From assembly GCF_900086655.1 (NCBI RefSeq), contig NZ_LT575476.1, positions 1,262,243-1,326,242 on the forward strand: 64,000 nucleotides of DNA, read 5' to 3'. The notes under the pieces were generated by a model. That model worked only from the letters and a program-made list of their open reading frames with translations. It was not told the DNA's origin and did no database searches. Shown piece after piece: positions 61,375 through 64,000 of this stretch (its first letter is position 1; every line of letters begins with the position of its first letter). The stretch is from Paenibacillus tuaregi. Lineage in GTDB: Bacteria; Bacillota; Bacilli; Paenibacillales; Paenibacillaceae. Both the position numbers and the translations under genes were made by a program.

Positions 61375-63120
61375 ATGAACGCTCGAATTCCAGAGATGCG
61401 GTCGACAGATGAATTACGTGAGAAATGGATGAAACCGGAAGTCATTACAGGTTCGGAGATATTGCTCAGAAGCTTGCTGCTCGAGGGCGTCGAATGTGTC
61501 TTCGGATATCCGGGCGGCGCCGTGTTATATATTTACGATGCGCTATATGGCTTTAAGGACTTCCACCATTTGCTGACAAGACATGAGCAGGGTGCGATTC
61601 ATGCAGCTGACGGTTATGCCCGGGCAAGCGGGAAAGTCGGTGTCTGTATCGCTACATCGGGACCAGGGGCAACCAACCTGGTAACCGGTATAGCCACAGC
61701 TTATATGGACTCCGTTCCACTGGTTGTCATCACCGGAAACGTGGCCACAACCTTAATCGGAACCGATGCTTTCCAGGAAGCGGACATTACGGGAATTACC
61801 ATGCCGATTACGAAGCACAGCTACTTGGTCAGAGATGTGGAGGATCTGCCGCGGGTTATCCATGAGGCCTTCCACATTGCAAATACAGGCCGCAAAGGTC
61901 CGGTGCTGATTGATATCCCGAAGGATGTCTCGGCAGCCAAGACACTGTTCAAGCCAGGCGAAGCTCTTGACCTTCGCGGCTATAACCCAACAGTAACGCC
62001 AAATCGTCTGCAGCTGGAGAAGCTCCAAGCTGCGATCCGCGAAGCGGAGCGTCCAGTCATTCTCGCCGGAGGCGGTGTAATCTACTCCGGAGGGCATGAA
62101 GCCTTGTACGAATTCGTGAATAACACAGGAATTCCAATTACAACCACATTGCTTGGACTTGGAGCGTTCCCAAGCGGGCACGAGCTCTGGATGGGAATGC
62201 CGGGGATGCACGGAACCTATACGGCGAACCACGGGATTCAAGAATCGGACCTGCTGATTAATATCGGCGCCCGCTTTGATGACCGGGTTACCGGGGCACT
62301 GGGCGGTTTCGCACCACATGCCAAGATCGTGCATATCGACATTGATCCAGCTGAAATTGGCAAGAACGTGCCAACGGATATTCCGATCGTCGGAGATGCG
62401 AAGACCGTACTTGAATTGCTGAACCAGAATCCGGTATATGCGGAGAAAGCGGATGCCTGGAGAGAGCTAACCGCCAAGCGCAAGCTGGAGAAACCTCTGA
62501 AATACATTGATTCCGATGAAGAGCTCAAGCCGCAATGGGTCATCGAGCATTTGAACGAAACGACTCATGGTCAAGCGATTGTAACGACTGATGTAGGTCA
62601 GCATCAGATGTGGTCAGCCCAGTACTATAAGTTCAATCAACCGCGTTCCTGGATCACCTCAGGGGGACTTGGAACAATGGGATTCGGATTCCCTTCAGCA
62701 ATTGGGGCCCAAATGGCACATCCTGAACGCCTGGTTATTTCGATCAACGGCGACGGCGGCATGCAGATGTGTTCCCAGGAGCTTGCCATCTGTGCCATTA
62801 ACAATATCCCGGTGAAAATTGTAGTTATCAATAACCAGGTACTGGGTATGGTACGCCAATGGCAGGAATTGATCTATGAGAATCGTTACAGTCACATTGA
62901 TCTTGAGGGAAGCCCTGACTTTGTGAAGCTTGCCGAAGCCTACGGAGTAAAAGGGCTCCGGGCAACGAACAAGGAAGACGCGAAGAAAGTATGGCAGGAA
63001 GCCCTGGAGACTCCAGGACCGGTATTGGTTGAGTTCGTGGTACGCAAAGGGGAGAATGTGTACCCGATGGTTACGCAGGGTTCCGCCATTGATCAAATGT
63101 TGATGGGGGATAGCGAATGA
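61375..63120 (+). CDS. ilvB: Acetolactate synthase large subunit
   Basis: The 581-residue TPP enzyme has the catalytic Glu in LLTRHEQGAIHAADGYARAS, the FAD-type region FDDRVTGALGGFAPHAKIVH and the TPP motif INGDGGMQMCSQELAICAIN with NN downstream. It condenses pyruvate for valine/leucine or pyruvate with 2-ketobutyrate for isoleucine. GAGAGGAGG precedes the ATG. It overlaps ilvH by four bases. Confidence 0.97.
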   Translation: MNARIPEMRSTDELREKWMKPEVITGSEILLRSLLLEGVECVFGYPGGAVLYIYDALYGFKDFHHLLTRHEQGAIHAADGYARASGKVGVCIATSGPGATNLVTGIATAYMDSVPLVVITGNVATTLIGTDAFQEADITGITMPITKHSYLVRDVEDLPRVIHEAFHIANTGRKGPVLIDIPKDVSAAKTLFKPGEALDLRGYNPTVTPNRLQLEKLQAAIREAERPVILAGGGVIYSGGHEALYEFVNNTGIPITTTLLGLGAFPSGHELWMGMPGMHGTYTANHGIQESDLLINIGARFDDRVTGALGGFAPHAKIVHIDIDPAEIGKNVPTDIPIVGDAKTVLELLNQNPVYAEKADAWRELTAKRKLEKPLKYIDSDEELKPQWVIEHLNETTHGQAIVTTDVGQHQMWSAQYYKFNQPRSWITSGGLGTMGFGFPSAIGAQMAHPERLVISINGDGGMQMCSQELAICAINNIPVKIVVINNQVLGMVRQWQELIYENRYSHIDLEGSPDFVKLAEAYGVKGLRATNKEDAKKVWQEALETPGPVLVEFVVRKGENVYPMVTQGSAIDQMLMGDSE

Positions 63121-63611
63121 TGACGATGACTAAGAATCATGCCATTGCGGTATTAGTGAATGACCAGCCGGGTGTGCTGCAGCGGGTATCGGGATTGTTC
63201 GGACGCAGGGGCTTCAATATTGAGAGCATTACTGTAGGCCAATCTGAAGAAAAAGGATTATCGCGCATGGTCATCGTAACCCATGGTGACGATAAAACCC
63301 TTGAACAGATTGAGAAGCAGCTTTACAAGCTGATTGATGTTATTAAAGTTGTGAATTTGAGTTCCAAACCGATGGTAGCCAGGGAATTAGCCTTAATCAA
63401 GGTGAAGTCGGAGCCTTCTGACCGGCCTGAAATTATGGGTCTCGTTGAGACCTTCCGTGCGGCGGTTGTAGATATCGGAACCCACAGCCTGATGGTTCAG
63501 GTAGTGGGCGATACCGAGAAGATTGATGCTATGATTCAACTTCTTGAGCCGTACGGAATACGCGAATTATCCCGGACAGGGGTAACCGCAATGACTCGCG
63601 GCAATGCGTAA
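63117..63611 (+). CDS. ilvH: Acetolactate synthase small (regulatory) subunit
   Basis: The 164-residue protein has an N-terminal ACT domain (HAIAVLVNDQPGVLQRVSGL, RGFNIESITVGQSEE) and the second ALS_ss domain (MVARELALIKV onward). It gives valine feedback control to IlvB. The ATG overlaps the ilvB stop (ATGA); the third codon ATG at 63126 is a possible alternative. Confidence 0.96.
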   Translation: MMTMTKNHAIAVLVNDQPGVLQRVSGLFGRRGFNIESITVGQSEEKGLSRMVIVTHGDDKTLEQIEKQLYKLIDVIKVVNLSSKPMVARELALIKVKSEPSDRPEIMGLVETFRAAVVDIGTHSLMVQVVGDTEKIDAMIQLLEPYGIRELSRTGVTAMTRGNA

Positions 63612-63702
63612 TTCATATTAACCTTAACGATAGTCATAGACCCGCCCTAATGAGCGGGGGTTTGAGAGAGCTACCAAAAGGGCACTGTCGGTAATTCTTT
63701 GA

Positions 63703-64000
<298 letters not shown>

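Overview
The window looks like a chromosomal segment of a Paenibacillus-type Firmicute with mid-range GC. This rests on strong GGAGG-type ribosome binding sites, TTGACA/TATAAT promoters, T-box and preQ1-I leaders, an SLH-domain surface protein, Bacillus-type gene sets (infC-rpmI-rplT with an L20 leader, ytqA-ytqB, ilvBHC) and an E. coli-like speD. No rRNA, tRNA, CRISPR array, complete transposase gene or prophage was seen. The species call is inference.

Layout. 0-7.6 kb: the tail of a probable TetR regulator, a frameshifted PutAbiC-like (phage abortive infection family) gene, yjbQ, a YvyF-like zinc-ribbon protein, an orphan cysA-type ATPase, a large SLH surface protein and a PhnP-like metallo-hydrolase. 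7.6-10.4 kb: a minus-strand lplJ-EamA-HAD operon. 10.5-22.6 kb: a B12 block, cobD-cbiZ-cbiB-cobC, then a cobalamin riboswitch controlling btuF-btuC-btuD, then cobT-cobU-cobS-cobQ. It covers corrinoid uptake, salvage (CbiZ), side-chain and nucleotide-loop assembly. No corrin-ring genes are present. 22.7-23.5 kb: a preQ1-controlled queuosine-precursor transporter. 23.6-30.4 kb: an M24 peptidase, a DHA2 efflux pump with its PadR repressor, and a DeoR regulator divergent from a metallophosphoesterase-EamA pair. 30.4-35.2 kb: small proteins, a 2-hydroxyacid dehydrogenase and a three-gene ABC-2 exporter. 35.4-38.3 kb: queC-queD-queE-queF behind a second preQ1 riboswitch. 38.4-44.4 kb: an FAH-family hydrolase, a small membrane protein, T-box-controlled proS, speD, a YjfB protein and an RluA pseudouridine synthase. 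44.6-50.5 kb: recQ, an 830-bp array of structured repeats, a B12-binding radical SAM protein and a GT4 glycosyltransferase. 50.7-57 kb: lysophospholipase, VOC protein, ytqB-ytqA, trmB, a UgtP-like glycosyltransferase and a PAP2 phosphatase. 57-64 kb: a GT2 glycosyltransferase, infC-rpmI-rplT, an Sm-like small protein, a GNAT protein, and the T-box-controlled ilvB-ilvH-ilvC operon (ilvC cut by the window edge).

The most unusual material is in the DNA between and inside the genes. A MITE-like repeat with 17-bp terminal inverted repeats occurs three times; two copies are in inverted orientation around part of the B12 block, and two supply the stop codon of the neighbouring gene (btuD, speD). cobC carries a large Thr/Asp/Gly-rich insertion inside its catalytic domain and a 180-bp tandem duplication of its 3' end whose copies differ almost only at synonymous sites. 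A three-unit array of about 280-bp structured repeats separates recQ from the radical SAM gene. Two regulators have clear multi-site operators: palindromes at the PadR/DHA2 promoter and two opposed 10-bp-period arrays at the DeoR/metallophosphoesterase divergent promoters.
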